A stretch of 64,000 nt of DNA from Marinibacterium anthonyi (lineage in GTDB: Bacteria > Pseudomonadota > Alphaproteobacteria > Rhodobacterales > Rhodobacteraceae), in contig CP031585.1 of assembly GCA_003217735.2 (NCBI GenBank), positions 1,227,501 to 1,291,500 on the forward strand, in the 5' to 3' direction. Shown here piece by piece: positions 8,203 to 17,406 of this stretch (position 1 is its first letter; the number at the start of each line of letters is the position of its first letter). The translations under genes were made by a program, and so were the position numbers. Below the pieces are notes generated by a model, which saw nothing but the letters and a program-made list of their open reading frames with translations, made no database searches and was not told the DNA's origin.

Positions 8203-9429
8203 CTAATGGCCGCCGGAAATCTTGACCGAGAAGCTTTGCGATCCGCCGCCGGGCGGGGCAGGGAAGGGGGCGGCGCGGCGCACCTGCAGCAGGGCGATAT
8301 CGTCCAGCTTGCCCGACCCGGAACTGCGCGCAAGGCGCAGGCCGGCCAATTGTCCCGACGGGCCGATGGTCAGGGCAACGATGGCCGCGCCCTTGATGTT
8401 CACGCCGCCCCGCTTGGCCCGGGCGATCTTGCGGAACACTTGCCCGCGATAATTCGACATCGCTGCATTGCCCGCCTCGGCACTTTTCGAATTCGATTGC
8501 GCGGCCCGCGCGGCCGTGGCCTCCGACGATCCCGTCTCGCTGCCCTTGCGCTGGTTCTGCGCGGCATTGTTGCCCTCGGGGGCGGCCGCCACCCTGGGTT
8601 TGGGTGGTTCCGGCTTTGGTTCGGGCGGACGCAGGTCGTCCGGCCGCACCATCGGTTTGCGCGACACCTCGGGCGCGGCGCTGTCCGGCTCGGTCTCGAC
8701 CGGGTCGGGCAGGGGGGACAGCTTCGCCATCTCCACCGGTTCGCTCGGCGCGACCGCCGCGGGCTCCACCGGCTCGGCGGTCTCTTGCGGTTCCTGCTCT
8801 GGCGGCTCCTGCTCTGGCGGCTCTGGCACTTGCGGGGCCACCGGCTGGGCGGTCAGCTGCGGCGTGGTTTCGGGCGGCGTTGTCTCGGGCGGCTTTGGCG
8901 TCTGCACCTGCGGCGGCAGCACGGCCAGCCCCGTCACGGACGCCTGCGCGGTCAAGGTCGGCGCCTGCTGCGGCACCGGCGTCTGCGCAACCGGTTTCGC
9001 CGGCTGCTGCCTGGCCGCAGTCGTCTCCATCGGTGTCACGACGGGCTTCACGACGGGCTTCGCGGCCTCCGGCGCGGTCTCGGTCGTCTCCTCCACCGGC
9101 TCTACCGGAGTTTCCACCGGCTCGGCCTTGGGGGTCTCGGCCGTCTTCTCGGGTTGCGAAACCTCCCGGTCCTCGGGCGGCGCCTGTTCGACCGGCGCTT
9201 CCGGCGTCGTCTCATCGGCGGTGACCGGTTCCGCCCGGCCCGCGGTCATGTCCTCGAAGGCACTGCCAAGGGCTGCGATGGCGCCATCGCCGCCGCCGCC
9301 TTCGTACTGCGCCTCTTCGACCGCATCGTTGCGCACCAGGGCCGCCGCATGGGCCGCCAGCGCCAGCAGCACGGCAAGGCCAGCGACAAGGCGGGACCGG
9401 GGCACACGGCGTTGAATACGGGGCGTCAT
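8203..9429 (-). CDS. tonB: TonB-family energy transducer
   Basis: The 408-residue product has one N-terminal membrane anchor (about residues 14-31). A very long Pro/Glu/Val-rich periplasmic linker with many EPV, PPE and VKPV repeats follows. The C-terminal TonB domain runs from about YRGQVFRKIARAKRGG to KISGGH. At over 400 residues it is much longer than the 239 residues of E. coli TonB, mostly through the linker. It ends the receptor-exbB-exbD-exbD-tonB run and overlaps the preceding exbD by 4 bases, so it should transfer proton-motive energy to the haem receptor. Confidence 0.9.
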   Translation of the reverse strand: MTPRIQRRVPRSRLVAGLAVLLALAAHAAALVRNDAVEEAQYEGGGGDGAIAALGSAFEDMTAGRAEPVTADETTPEAPVEQAPPEDREVSQPEKTAETPKAEPVETPVEPVEETTETAPEAAKPVVKPVVTPMETTAARQQPAKPVAQTPVPQQAPTLTAQASVTGLAVLPPQVQTPKPPETTPPETTPQLTAQPVAPQVPEPPEQEPPEQEPQETAEPVEPAAVAPSEPVEMAKLSPLPDPVETEPDSAAPEVSRKPMVRPDDLRPPEPKPEPPKPRVAAAPEGNNAAQNQRKGSETGSSEATAARAAQSNSKSAEAGNAAMSNYRGQVFRKIARAKRGGVNIKGAAIVALTIGPSGQLAGLRLARSSGSGKLDDIALLQVRRAAPFPAPPGGGSQSFSVKISGGH

Positions 9430-9815
9430 TTCAGCCCCCGTTCCGAGATCAGCAGCACCCGTTCCGCACCGCCCGCGCGCAATTCGTCGCTGATCTCCAT
9501 CAGCTTCAGCGCCGGCAGGTCCCGGTCGGGCACGATGCGCACCACGGACCGGTCATCGCCCGGCACCCGGTCCAGGAACGCCGAAGCCGAGGTCAGTTCG
9601 ACATCGCGCAGCCACATGGTGCCGTCCTCGCGGATCACCAGCGTATCGGGCGGCGCGCGTCCTTCAAGGTCCTGCGCCTTGATCAGCGACAGTTCCGGAT
9701 CCAGCGGCGGCGCAAGGGTGCCGGCGATCATGAAGAAGACCAGCATCAGGAACACCACGTTGATCAGCGCGATGGTGTTTTCCTTGGGTTTCGACAGGCT
9801 CTGGGCAAGTTTCAT
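9426..9815 (-). CDS. exbD: ExbD/TolR-family protein with Asn at the proton-carrying position
   Basis: The 129-residue product has one N-terminal transmembrane helix (TIALINVVFLMLVFFMIAG) and a periplasmic ExbD domain. In ExbD and TolR this helix carries an invariant Asp essential for proton flow; here the position is Asn19, codon AAC on the coding strand. The paralogue encoded immediately upstream keeps the Asp. Overlaps of 4 bases with both neighbours indicate tight translational coupling. A hetero-oligomer with the Asp-bearing ExbD is likely but inferred. Confidence 0.88.
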   Translation of the reverse strand: MKLAQSLSKPKENTIALINVVFLMLVFFMIAGTLAPPLDPELSLIKAQDLEGRAPPDTLVIREDGTMWLRDVELTSASAFLDRVPGDDRSVVRIVPDRDLPALKLMEISDELRAGGAERVLLISERGLK

Positions 9816-10195
9816 CTAAGCACCACTGGCGTGAGGCCGGCAAAGCCGCGGGCGAGCGTCAGGATGTCGACCAGCTGCTGCGAACTCGTCTCGGCGGCGA
9901 GGCTGACCAGAAGGATGCGCGGCGGCGCGCCATCGGGCACTTCCAGCCGTTCGCGCAGCGCAGCCACGTCGACCGGGGTGCCGTTCAGCATCATCCCCGA
10001 CGGCCTGAGCGTCAGGAACAGTTTCTCGGCGTCTTCCCCCGACGGCGCGCCGCGACTGGCCGAGATCAGCTCGATCTCGCCGTACTTGGTGAAGGTCGAG
10101 GTCAGCATGAAGAACAGCAAAAGCAGGAAGATGACGTCGATCAGCGACGTCATCGACAGCCGGCTTCTGCGGCGGGTCGCGGTTTCAAGTGCCAT
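9812..10195 (-). CDS. exbD: Biopolymer transport protein ExbD
   Basis: The 127-residue product has a single N-terminal helix SLIDVIFLLLLFFMLTS carrying the conserved Asp20. A short periplasmic domain follows. It joins ExbB in the proton channel that drives TonB. The start overlaps the end of exbB by 11 bases and the stop overlaps the second exbD by 4 bases. Confidence 0.92.
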   Translation of the reverse strand: MALETATRRRSRLSMTSLIDVIFLLLLFFMLTSTFTKYGEIELISASRGAPSGEDAEKLFLTLRPSGMMLNGTPVDVAALRERLEVPDGAPPRILLVSLAAETSSQQLVDILTLARGFAGLTPVVLR

Positions 10196-10847
10196 GGGCG
10201 CGCAGCCGGGCGGTGCCTTCGGGCGATCCGGTTCCGGGCGCGAATATCACCCGAAGGGCGCGGTTGGCGAACACCCGGTCGCGCCGCATCCGCGCCTCGA
10301 ACCAGTTCAGGATCAACGAGGTCGGCATCGCCACCGCAAGCCCCGCGGCGGTGGTCAGCAGCGCCACCCAGATCCCGCCCGCCAACAGCGAGGGATCCAC
10401 CGAGGTGCCGGCGTTCTGCAGCGCGCGAAAGGCGTCGATCATGCCCAGCACGGTGCCGAACAGCCCCATCAGCGGCGCCAGCTGCGCCACGATGTCCAGC
10501 GCCGAAAGCCCGCGTTCCAGATGGGCAAACCGATCCTCGGCCTCGGCATCGGCGCGGTCGGCATGGAACCCGTCGCGGTCCTTGCAGGCCAGCCGGATCA
10601 CCGGCGCCAGATAGCTGCGGCTTTCGTCGATCAGCATCGCGGCCTTGGCCCGGTCGCCCCGGTCCCAGGCCTCGACCGCATCGCCCAGCAGGCGGTGGCG
10701 CCCCACGCCCGCGGCGCGGAACTGCCACAGCTTGTAGAGGATCAGCGCGACCGTCACGACCGAGGTCGCCAGCAGCACCGCGACCACCGGGCCGCCCAGG
10801 TCATAGACCGAGGCCAGCGCCTGTTGCAGTTGCGCGAAAAGGTTCAT
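10185..10847 (-). CDS. exbB: MotA/TolQ/ExbB proton channel protein
   Basis: The 220-residue product has three transmembrane segments (about residues 17-40, 122-145 and 163-187). The second and third show the family signature GLFGTVLGMIDAFRAL and ALLTTAAGLAVAMPTSL. It forms the multimeric channel around ExbD in the inner membrane. It overlaps the small exported protein gene upstream by 4 bases and exbD by 11 bases, all within the haem-receptor operon. Confidence 0.93.
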   Translation of the reverse strand: MNLFAQLQQALASVYDLGGPVVAVLLATSVVTVALILYKLWQFRAAGVGRHRLLGDAVEAWDRGDRAKAAMLIDESRSYLAPVIRLACKDRDGFHADRADAEAEDRFAHLERGLSALDIVAQLAPLMGLFGTVLGMIDAFRALQNAGTSVDPSLLAGGIWVALLTTAAGLAVAMPTSLILNWFEARMRRDRVFANRALRVIFAPGTGSPEGTARLRAHGT

Positions 10848-11281
10848 CCGATCAGCTCCGTTGAGATACGCGTGCTCAGGTCCAGCGCGTCGATGCAGGC
10901 GCCGGCGTCGCCGGCCTTGCAGGTGTCGGCGCCGTTGATCAGCACGCGGGTGATATCGGCGCAGGCCAGTCCGTCGAACTGGAACTGGCGCACGCGGGGA
11001 CGGCCCGAGGGCAGTTCCTGGAAATCGAGAAGGGTCATCAGCGCGACCTGTCCATCGCGCCCGAACAGAACCATCTCATAGACCGCCTGGGCGATGTCGC
11101 CCCCGGTGCCGTTCTGCACGAGGAAGCTCAGACGGCAGGCACTGCCCACGTCGTCGGCGGCGGACAGCTCGATCCCGAGCGTCCCGCCCCCCGCCTCCTG
11201 GCCCTGCACGGCGAGGGGGAACATCCCCGCCGCGCAGAACGCGATCACGTGGCTGAGGGTTTTGGCTGGCGTGAAAGTCAT
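10844..11281 (-). CDS. Small exported protein of unknown function in the haem-uptake operon
   Basis: The 145-residue product has a signal peptide of about 27 residues (ending AVQGQEA). The mature part has four cysteines, in SACRL, LACAD, DTCKAG and GACID, enough for two disulfides. I do not recognise a characterised family. A good AAAGGA Shine-Dalgarno precedes the ATG. The gene sits 24 bases after the receptor gene and overlaps exbB by 4 bases. It is therefore probably a periplasmic accessory of TonB-dependent haem uptake. Confidence 0.8.
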   Translation of the reverse strand: MTFTPAKTLSHVIAFCAAGMFPLAVQGQEAGGGTLGIELSAADDVGSACRLSFLVQNGTGGDIAQAVYEMVLFGRDGQVALMTLLDFQELPSGRPRVRQFQFDGLACADITRVLINGADTCKAGDAGACIDALDLSTRISTELIG

Positions 11282-11305
11282 ATTTTTCAGTCCTTTACAG
11301 AGGGA

Positions 11306-13402
11306 TCAGAAGGTTTTGGCCACCGATACCTTGAAGTTCCGGCCCGGCGCGGCGCGGGTCGACAGGTAGGGCGTGTATTCCTGGTCCAGGATGTTCTCGA
11401 CGCTGACCCGGATCTCGGTATCGTCCCAGATCCCGCCAGCCTGCGGGCGGAAGGTGGTGCGCAGGTTGTTCACGCCAAATCCCGGTGTCCGTTCGCCGTC
11501 GGAATCGGTGACGCCCTTGTTGCCGACCAGTTCCCAGCTGACGTCCCAGGCTTCGTTGAACCGCTTGCCCAGCGTGATGCGGGCGCTGTCGGCCGGGGCG
11601 TTGCGCCAGCGGCTGTCCACGCCGGCGGTCGATGTTTCGGTCCCGTCCACGATATTGGCGTTGAAGTCGACGTAGATGCCCGTGGAATGCGCATAGGACG
11701 CCTCCATCTCGACGCCTTCCATCTCGATATGGCCGACACTGGAATAGGACGTCACGTCCCACAGCCGGGTCTGGTACACGTTGACCTTGGCCCGCACGGC
11801 GTCGCCGGCCGAAAAGATCGACCCGCGCGCGAAGGACACGCCGCCTTCGTAGGTCGTCGCCTTCTCGGGCTGGGTCATGTACAGCGGCGTGTCGAAATCG
11901 TCGAGGATCGGCAGGCTTTCGGTATAGGCCATCGACCCGAAGACCGCGAAGCCGCTGGCGAATTCATAGCGCAGCGACGCCCCGCCCATCAGCGCGTCGT
12001 TGTCCTGCGTCTCGTCCGCATGGGCCGCGGTGCCCTCGAGATGCTGGGTCTCGTAGCGGATCGCCGGCGTGAAGGTGAAGCCGCCGTACTGGATGTCATC
12101 CACCGCGAAGATGGCCAACCGGTCATCGGTCCCGCCGGGCGCCGAATTCGCGTCCTGGCGTTCCTTGCGGATCAGCTCCACGCCCGCCCGCAGATCGTGG
12201 CGCAGCGCGCCGCTGACGAAATAGGCCTCGTTCTTCAGGGTCAGCTTGGTGGTCTCGTAGCGTTGATCGGCGTTCACCACGTCAAAGCCGGACTCGTAGA
12301 ACGGAAAGCCGCAGACATAGGACGGGTAGGGGCCGCCGTTGTCGCAGCTGGAACTGCCCGGAACGTAGGATTGGTCGATCTGCTGGTCCGAATAGGTCAG
12401 GTTGGCAGAGAAGTTGACCAGGTCGTTGCCGACGGGATTGTATTCGTACTTCAGCCCCGCGACCCGTGTATGGATGTCCCGGTCGACATTGCCGAACATG
12501 TCGCCGGTGGTGCCGAAGCTGTCATAGGGCACGTCGCGCTCGGTCGAATAGCTGTCGTTGTAGGACGCGGTGATCGAATGCTCCAGGTCCTTGCCGAAGC
12601 TGTACTTGCCCTTGATCAGGTACGACGGCAGGCGAAACGCCGAATTGCCGATCTCGTTGCCGTCGCCGTCTTCCTGGTTGTTCTGGTCGCGCAGGGTGTA
12701 GTTCAACAGGAACTCGGCCTGCTCGGTCGGCTGCCAGGCCAGGGTCGACGAGGTGACGAAGCCCTCGCCGTTCGACGACCCTTCCAGAACCTGGCGGAAC
12801 CTGTAGCCGATCTCGCCGCCGGTGTAGTCCGAGGCGTCCTTGGTCTCCAGCTGCACGACGCCGCCGATCACGCCCGATCCGTATTCGAACGACCCGATGG
12901 TGCCCCGGTTCACGGTGACCTGCTTGTAAAGCTGCGGGTCGGTGAACAGCTGGTTGCCGATCCGGTAAAGCTCCTCCGCCCCGGTGGTCGCGCCGTCGAT
13001 CAGAACCAGCACCTTCTGGTCGGTGCCATAGGTCGAATTCGCGCCGAAGCCCCGGATGTTGATCCCCGATCCCTGCGGCGTCGATCCGTTCACCAGCGTC
13101 ACGCCTGGCACGGAATCGATCAGCTCGGCCACGGTGCCGGCCTGGCGGTCGTTGATCTCCTCCTGGTTGATCGTCGTCACCGCCGTGGCGGTCTGGGTCT
13201 GGATGTCCCGCTTGGAGGTGCCCAGCTCGATCTCGCCCAGGTAATCGGCGTCCCCGACGACCGATTCCTCGACCTCGGAATCCTCGGCCGTGTTGACAAA
13301 GACGTCCTCGGCCTCCTGTGCCAGAAGCGGCCCGCCGACTGCGGCCAGGGCCAGCACGGAAACCGTGCTCGCAAAGAGTGTTCGAAGCGCAATGCAACGC
13401 AT
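11306..13402 (-). CDS. hmuR: TonB-dependent outer-membrane receptor, haem type
   Basis: The 698-residue product has a signal peptide (about 1-28) and a plug domain with the canonical blocks TVAELIDSVPGV, GINIRGFG and VLVLIDGA. A 22-strand-type barrel follows, ending in YLSTRAAPGRNFKVSVAKTF with the terminal Phe needed for outer-membrane assembly. GAAGGAC lies just before the ATG. The neighbouring hmuSTUV genes on the other side of a shared control region make haem or haemin the likely ligand. The FRAP/NPNL motif of some haem receptors is not obvious by eye. Confidence 0.88.
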   Translation of the reverse strand: MRCIALRTLFASTVSVLALAAVGGPLLAQEAEDVFVNTAEDSEVEESVVGDADYLGEIELGTSKRDIQTQTATAVTTINQEEINDRQAGTVAELIDSVPGVTLVNGSTPQGSGINIRGFGANSTYGTDQKVLVLIDGATTGAEELYRIGNQLFTDPQLYKQVTVNRGTIGSFEYGSGVIGGVVQLETKDASDYTGGEIGYRFRQVLEGSSNGEGFVTSSTLAWQPTEQAEFLLNYTLRDQNNQEDGDGNEIGNSAFRLPSYLIKGKYSFGKDLEHSITASYNDSYSTERDVPYDSFGTTGDMFGNVDRDIHTRVAGLKYEYNPVGNDLVNFSANLTYSDQQIDQSYVPGSSSCDNGGPYPSYVCGFPFYESGFDVVNADQRYETTKLTLKNEAYFVSGALRHDLRAGVELIRKERQDANSAPGGTDDRLAIFAVDDIQYGGFTFTPAIRYETQHLEGTAAHADETQDNDALMGGASLRYEFASGFAVFGSMAYTESLPILDDFDTPLYMTQPEKATTYEGGVSFARGSIFSAGDAVRAKVNVYQTRLWDVTSYSSVGHIEMEGVEMEASYAHSTGIYVDFNANIVDGTETSTAGVDSRWRNAPADSARITLGKRFNEAWDVSWELVGNKGVTDSDGERTPGFGVNNLRTTFRPQAGGIWDDTEIRVSVENILDQEYTPYLSTRAAPGRNFKVSVAKTF

Positions 13403-13508
13403 GTTCTGTCCTTCGTGTCCGTGGAATTGACCGGAAGGCTCGCGATGTTGGCTGGCGCAGGTCTGTTTTTGTGATTTTGCCGGATCCCCACCGGCTTATG
13501 GCTTGAGG

Positions 13509-13537
13509 TTCCTAGATTAGGCGACTAAAACAGTCAA
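13509..13537 (-). promoter_or_regulatory. Candidate hmuR promoter in the hmuR/hmuS control region
   Basis: On the minus strand TTGACT (13537-13532) is followed after 17 bases by TAGGAA (13514-13509), about 105 bases before hmuR. It lies in the only AT-rich part of the 238-base divergent spacer, where iron-responsive regulators (Irr, RirA or Fur) would be expected to act. I could not assign a specific operator with confidence. Confidence 0.35.
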
Positions 13538-13640
13538 CAAACAACTTTCGCAGTGATGCGGCCAGCGACGGCGTGCCCGAAGAACGGGCAATCCCAGCCA
13601 GTGATCAGCCCCCCCCCATTCCTGATGACCCGAGGCTTTG

Positions 13641-14693
13641 ATGACCGATACGCCCCCCCTGAACCCGGCCCGGATCCGCGCCCGCGCGGCCGATATCACC
13701 GACCTGCGCGCCCGCGAAAAGGCCGATCATCTCGGTATCGCCGAGGCCCAGCTTGTCGCCGCATATGTCGGTCACGGGACCACTGCCATCGCCGCGCATC
13801 CCGACGCGATCATGCCCGCGCTGACCGCTCTGGGCGAGGTCATGGCCCTGACCCGCAACGACAGCTGCGTCATCGAAAAGGTCGGCGTCTACGACAATTA
13901 CCGGTCGGGCGAACACGCCGGGATGGTGTTGAACGACGCCATCGACCTGCGCATGTTCCCGTCGCACTGGGTTTCGGCCTTCGCGGTGGAAACCCAGGCC
14001 GACAGCGGCATCCGCCGGTCCGTCCAGGTCTTCGACGCTGCCGGTGACGCGGTCCACAAGGTCCACCTGCGCGACGGCTCCAACCTCGACGGCTGGGCCG
14101 CGCTGGTCGACACGCTCAAGCTCGACGACCAGTCCGACGCGCTGTCGGTCGATCCCCGCAAGCCGACCGAAGTGCCCAAATCCAACCCCGACAAGCTGGA
14201 CATCCTGCGCGCCGAATGGGCCAGGATGACCGACACCCACCAGTTCAACCGCCTGACCTCCAAGCTCAAGATGAACCGCCTTGGCGCCTACCGCATCGCT
14301 GGCGCCCCCTGGGTGCGTCCCGTCGCGCCGGACGCCATCGCCACCGCGCTTCAGGCCGTATCGGCCCAGGGGGCCGAGGTCATGGTCTTCGTCGGCAACC
14401 GCGGCTGCATCGAGATCCACGGCGGCCCCTGCGACACGATCAAGGTCATGGGCCCCTGGTTCAACGTGCTCGACGCCGGCTTCAACCTGCACCTGCGCGC
14501 CGATCACCTGGCCGAAGTCTGGGCGGTCACCAAGCCCACCCAGCGCGGCGACGCCGTCTCGCTCGAAGGGTTCGACGCGGATGGCGGCCTGATCCTGCAG
14601 ATCTTCGGCCGCCGCAGCGACGCGCAGGAGTCCCGCCCGGCCTGGAACGCCATCGTCGACGCCATCCCCTCGCTGGAAACGGAAACCGCCTGA
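13641..14693 (+). CDS. hmuS: Haemin-degrading/haem-trafficking protein HmuS
   Basis: The 350-residue cytoplasmic protein consists of two related halves of the HemS/ChuX fold. Typical segments include NDSCVIEKVGVYDN in the first half and VGNRGCIEIHGGPCDTI plus the NLHLRADHLAEVW block in the second. The ATG at 13641 has GAGG six bases upstream; a TTG just before it is ignored. It receives haem from the HmuTUV transporter and degrades or stores it. The stop overlaps the hmuT start, beginning a tight four-gene operon. Confidence 0.93.
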   Translation: MTDTPPLNPARIRARAADITDLRAREKADHLGIAEAQLVAAYVGHGTTAIAAHPDAIMPALTALGEVMALTRNDSCVIEKVGVYDNYRSGEHAGMVLNDAIDLRMFPSHWVSAFAVETQADSGIRRSVQVFDAAGDAVHKVHLRDGSNLDGWAALVDTLKLDDQSDALSVDPRKPTEVPKSNPDKLDILRAEWARMTDTHQFNRLTSKLKMNRLGAYRIAGAPWVRPVAPDAIATALQAVSAQGAEVMVFVGNRGCIEIHGGPCDTIKVMGPWFNVLDAGFNLHLRADHLAEVWAVTKPTQRGDAVSLEGFDADGGLILQIFGRRSDAQESRPAWNAIVDAIPSLETETA

Positions 14694-15526
14694 TGCGCCG
14701 CTTCATCCTTTCCGCCTCTCTCTCGGCCGTTCTGGCCGCCCCGGCGCTGGCCACCGATGCGCAGGACCGCGTCGTCACCATCGGCGGCGACATCACCGAA
14801 ATCGTCTATGCGCTTGGCCAGCAGGACCGGCTTGTCGCCCGCGACACCACCTCCAACTTTCCCGCCGACGTGCTGGACCTGCCCGACATCGGCTACGCCC
14901 GCGCGCTGTCCCCCGAAGGCGTGCTGTCGATCCGCCCCGACCTGATCATCGCCTCCGACAATTCGGGCCCCCCCGAAACCATCGAGGTGCTGCAAGAGGC
15001 CGGCGTCACCTTCGTGCCCGTCCCCGAAATCTACACCCCCGAAGGCATCGCGCAAAAGATCGCCATCGTCGGCGACGCCCTGGGGCAGGGGGAGGCCGCG
15101 CAGGCCCTGGCCGACAAGGTCACGGCGCAGCTGCAGGCCGCCATGAAGCCGGTGGACGAACATTCCCCCGGCGTGCTTTTCATCATCTCCGCCGCCGGCG
15201 GGCGCATCACCGCGGGCGGCGCGGGCAGCTCCGCGGACGCCATCATCGCCATGGCCGGCGGGCGCAACGTGATGACCTCGATCCAGGGCTACAAGCAGGT
15301 CTCGGACGAAGCCGTCGCCGCCGCCAACCCCGACGTCATCCTGATGATGGATCGCGTCGGCGACCACGGCCTGACAGACGACGCGCTGTTCGCCATGCCC
15401 GCCATCGCCTCCACAAACGCCGCGAAGACCCGCAGCGTCGTGCGCATGGACGGCATGCTGATGCTGGGCTTCGGCCCCCGCGTCGCCGATGCGGTCACCA
15501 GCCTCGGCGCGGCCCTGCACGAATGA
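14693..15526 (+). CDS. hmuT: Periplasmic haem-binding protein HmuT
   Basis: The 277-residue product has a signal peptide (MRRFILSASLSAVLAAPALAT). It then shows the PF01497-type helical-backbone binding-protein fold: RVVTIGGDITEIVYALG, LVARDTTSNFP and LPDIGYARALSPEGVLSIRPDLII. It picks up haem delivered by the outer-membrane receptor and hands it to HmuU. It overlaps hmuS by one base and hmuU by 4 bases. Confidence 0.93.
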   Translation: MRRFILSASLSAVLAAPALATDAQDRVVTIGGDITEIVYALGQQDRLVARDTTSNFPADVLDLPDIGYARALSPEGVLSIRPDLIIASDNSGPPETIEVLQEAGVTFVPVPEIYTPEGIAQKIAIVGDALGQGEAAQALADKVTAQLQAAMKPVDEHSPGVLFIISAAGGRITAGGAGSSADAIIAMAGGRNVMTSIQGYKQVSDEAVAAANPDVILMMDRVGDHGLTDDALFAMPAIASTNAAKTRSVVRMDGMLMLGFGPRVADAVTSLGAALHE

Positions 15527-16599
15527 GCGTCGCGGGCAGCCTCTCCACCGGAACGCCGCGGTCCCGCGATCGGGTGCACGGCGCCCGCCGCCTGACCGTG
15601 GTCCTGGCCCTGCTGCTGATTGTCGTCTCGGTCGTCTCGCTGTCCTCCGGCGCCACCGGTACCGCGATCTGGCCCGCCCTCAAGGCCCTGGCCACCGGCC
15701 AGGACCTCTCCGCCCTCGACCGCATCGTCCTGGTCGACATCCGCCTGCCGCGCCTGATCATGGGCCTCGCCGTCGGCGCGTCCCTCGCCGTCTCCGGCGC
15801 GCTCATGCAGGGGCTCTTCCGCAACCCTCTGGCCGATCCCGGCATCGTCGGGGTCAGCGCCGGCGCCGGTCTCGGCGCCATCCTCGCAATCGTGCTGGGC
15901 GGCCTCCTGCCGCTCGCCCTGCGCGACCTCTTCGGCTCCTACCTCATCTCGCTGGCCGCCTTCTTCGGCGGCTGGATCTCCACCATCCTGCTCTACAAGG
16001 TCGCCACCCACGGCGGGCGCACCTCCGTCGCCACCATGCTGCTGGCCGGCATCGCGCTCGCCGCCCTGGTCGGCGCGCTGTCGGGCGTCCTCGTCTACAT
16101 GGCCGACGACACCCAGCTGCGCGATCTCACCTTCTGGGGCCTGGGATCGCTCGCCGGCGCCACCTGGACCAAGGTCGCCGCCGCCGGTCCCATCATCCTG
16201 GTCGCCCTCCTCCTCGCCCCGGCGCTCGCCCGTGGCCTGAACGGCCTGGCCCTGGGCGAGGCCACGGCGATGCACCTGGGCATCTCGGTCCAGCGCACCA
16301 AGCGCGCCGCCATCCTGATCGTCGCCGCCGCCACCGGCGCCGCCGTCGCCGTCTCGGGCGGCATCGGCTTCGTGGGCATCGTCGTGCCCCACCTGTTGCG
16401 CCTCGCCACCGGACCCGATCACCGCACGCTTCTGCCCAACGCCGCGCTTCTGGGCGCCACGCTGCTGATCGCCGCCGACATGATCAGCCGCTCCATCGTC
16501 GCGCCTGCCGAACTTCCCATCGGCATCGTCACCGCCGTCCTCGGCGCCCCCGTCTTCCTGGCGATCCTTCTCAAACGCCGCAACACGCTGGGATTGTAA
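15523..16599 (+). CDS. hmuU: Haem ABC transporter permease HmuU (FecCD/BtuC family)
   Basis: The 358-residue permease has about ten helices and the family blocks RLPRLIMGLAVGASLAVSGA, NPLADPGIVGVSAGAGLGA and GGIGFVGIVVPHLLR. The last is the loop that contacts the ATPase. It forms the inner-membrane haem channel as a homodimer. It overlaps hmuT by 4 bases, and hmuV begins 4 bases after its stop. Confidence 0.94.
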   Translation: MSVAGSLSTGTPRSRDRVHGARRLTVVLALLLIVVSVVSLSSGATGTAIWPALKALATGQDLSALDRIVLVDIRLPRLIMGLAVGASLAVSGALMQGLFRNPLADPGIVGVSAGAGLGAILAIVLGGLLPLALRDLFGSYLISLAAFFGGWISTILLYKVATHGGRTSVATMLLAGIALAALVGALSGVLVYMADDTQLRDLTFWGLGSLAGATWTKVAAAGPIILVALLLAPALARGLNGLALGEATAMHLGISVQRTKRAAILIVAAATGAAVAVSGGIGFVGIVVPHLLRLATGPDHRTLLPNAALLGATLLIAADMISRSIVAPAELPIGIVTAVLGAPVFLAILLKRRNTLGL

Positions 16600-16603
16600 G
16601 CCC

Positions 16604-17389
16604 ATGATCGGCAAGAGCATCCACGTCACCCTCGGCCGCCGCGAAATCCTGCACGGCCTCGATTTCTCGGCCGAGGACGGCCGCATCACCGCCATCGTCG
16701 GCCCCAACGGCTCCGGCAAATCCACCCTCATCAAGGCCCTGACCGGAGAGCTCCCGGCCACCGGCGCCCTCCACCTCAACGGGCGCGACGTGGAAACGAT
16801 GCAGCCCTGGGAACTGGCCTCCATCCGCGCGGTGCAATCGCAAAGCACCACCGTCGCCTTCCCCTTCACCGTGATCGAGGTCGTCCGCCTGGGCCATTCC
16901 GCCGGCCCCTGGGCGGCTGAGCCCGCCATCCCCGAAACCGCGCTCTCCCGCCTCGGGCTGTCGGGCTACGAAAACCGCTTCTACCACGAACTCTCGGGCG
17001 GCGAACAACAACGCGTCCAGCTCGCCCGCGTCCTGTCGCAGGTCTGGCACCCGATGTCCGAATTTCAGCCCGCCTGGGTCTTCCTGGACGAACCCGTCTC
17101 CAGCCTCGACATCGGCCACCAGTTCGTCGTCATGGACCTTCTGTCCGACTACGCCCGCGCCGGCGGCGGCGTCATCACCGTCATGCACGACCTCAACCTC
17201 ACGGCCATCTACGCCGACCGCGTGGTCCTGATGAAGGACGGCGCCGTCCTGGCCCACGGCACGCCCGCCGAAGTCCTCACGGACACCCGCCTGTCGGACG
17301 CCTACGACCACCCGCTGCGGGTCAACCGTCCCGCGCCCGAAGGCGTGCCCTACATCCTGCCCCAGGCCTGCCGGGACCTGGCGGGGTAG
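16604..17389 (+). CDS. hmuV: Haem ABC transporter ATP-binding protein HmuV
   Basis: The 261-residue ATPase has Walker A GPNGSGKST, Q-loop RAVQSQST, signature LSGGEQQRVQLARV, Walker B WVFLDEP and the H-loop in VMHDLNLT. It powers HmuU. The gene ends 17 bases before the convergent hydroxyacid dehydrogenase gene. Confidence 0.94.
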   Translation: MIGKSIHVTLGRREILHGLDFSAEDGRITAIVGPNGSGKSTLIKALTGELPATGALHLNGRDVETMQPWELASIRAVQSQSTTVAFPFTVIEVVRLGHSAGPWAAEPAIPETALSRLGLSGYENRFYHELSGGEQQRVQLARVLSQVWHPMSEFQPAWVFLDEPVSSLDIGHQFVVMDLLSDYARAGGGVITVMHDLNLTAIYADRVVLMKDGAVLAHGTPAEVLTDTRLSDAYDHPLRVNRPAPEGVPYILPQACRDLAG

Positions 17390-17406
17390 GGCGCCCTCGG
17401 GCTCCC

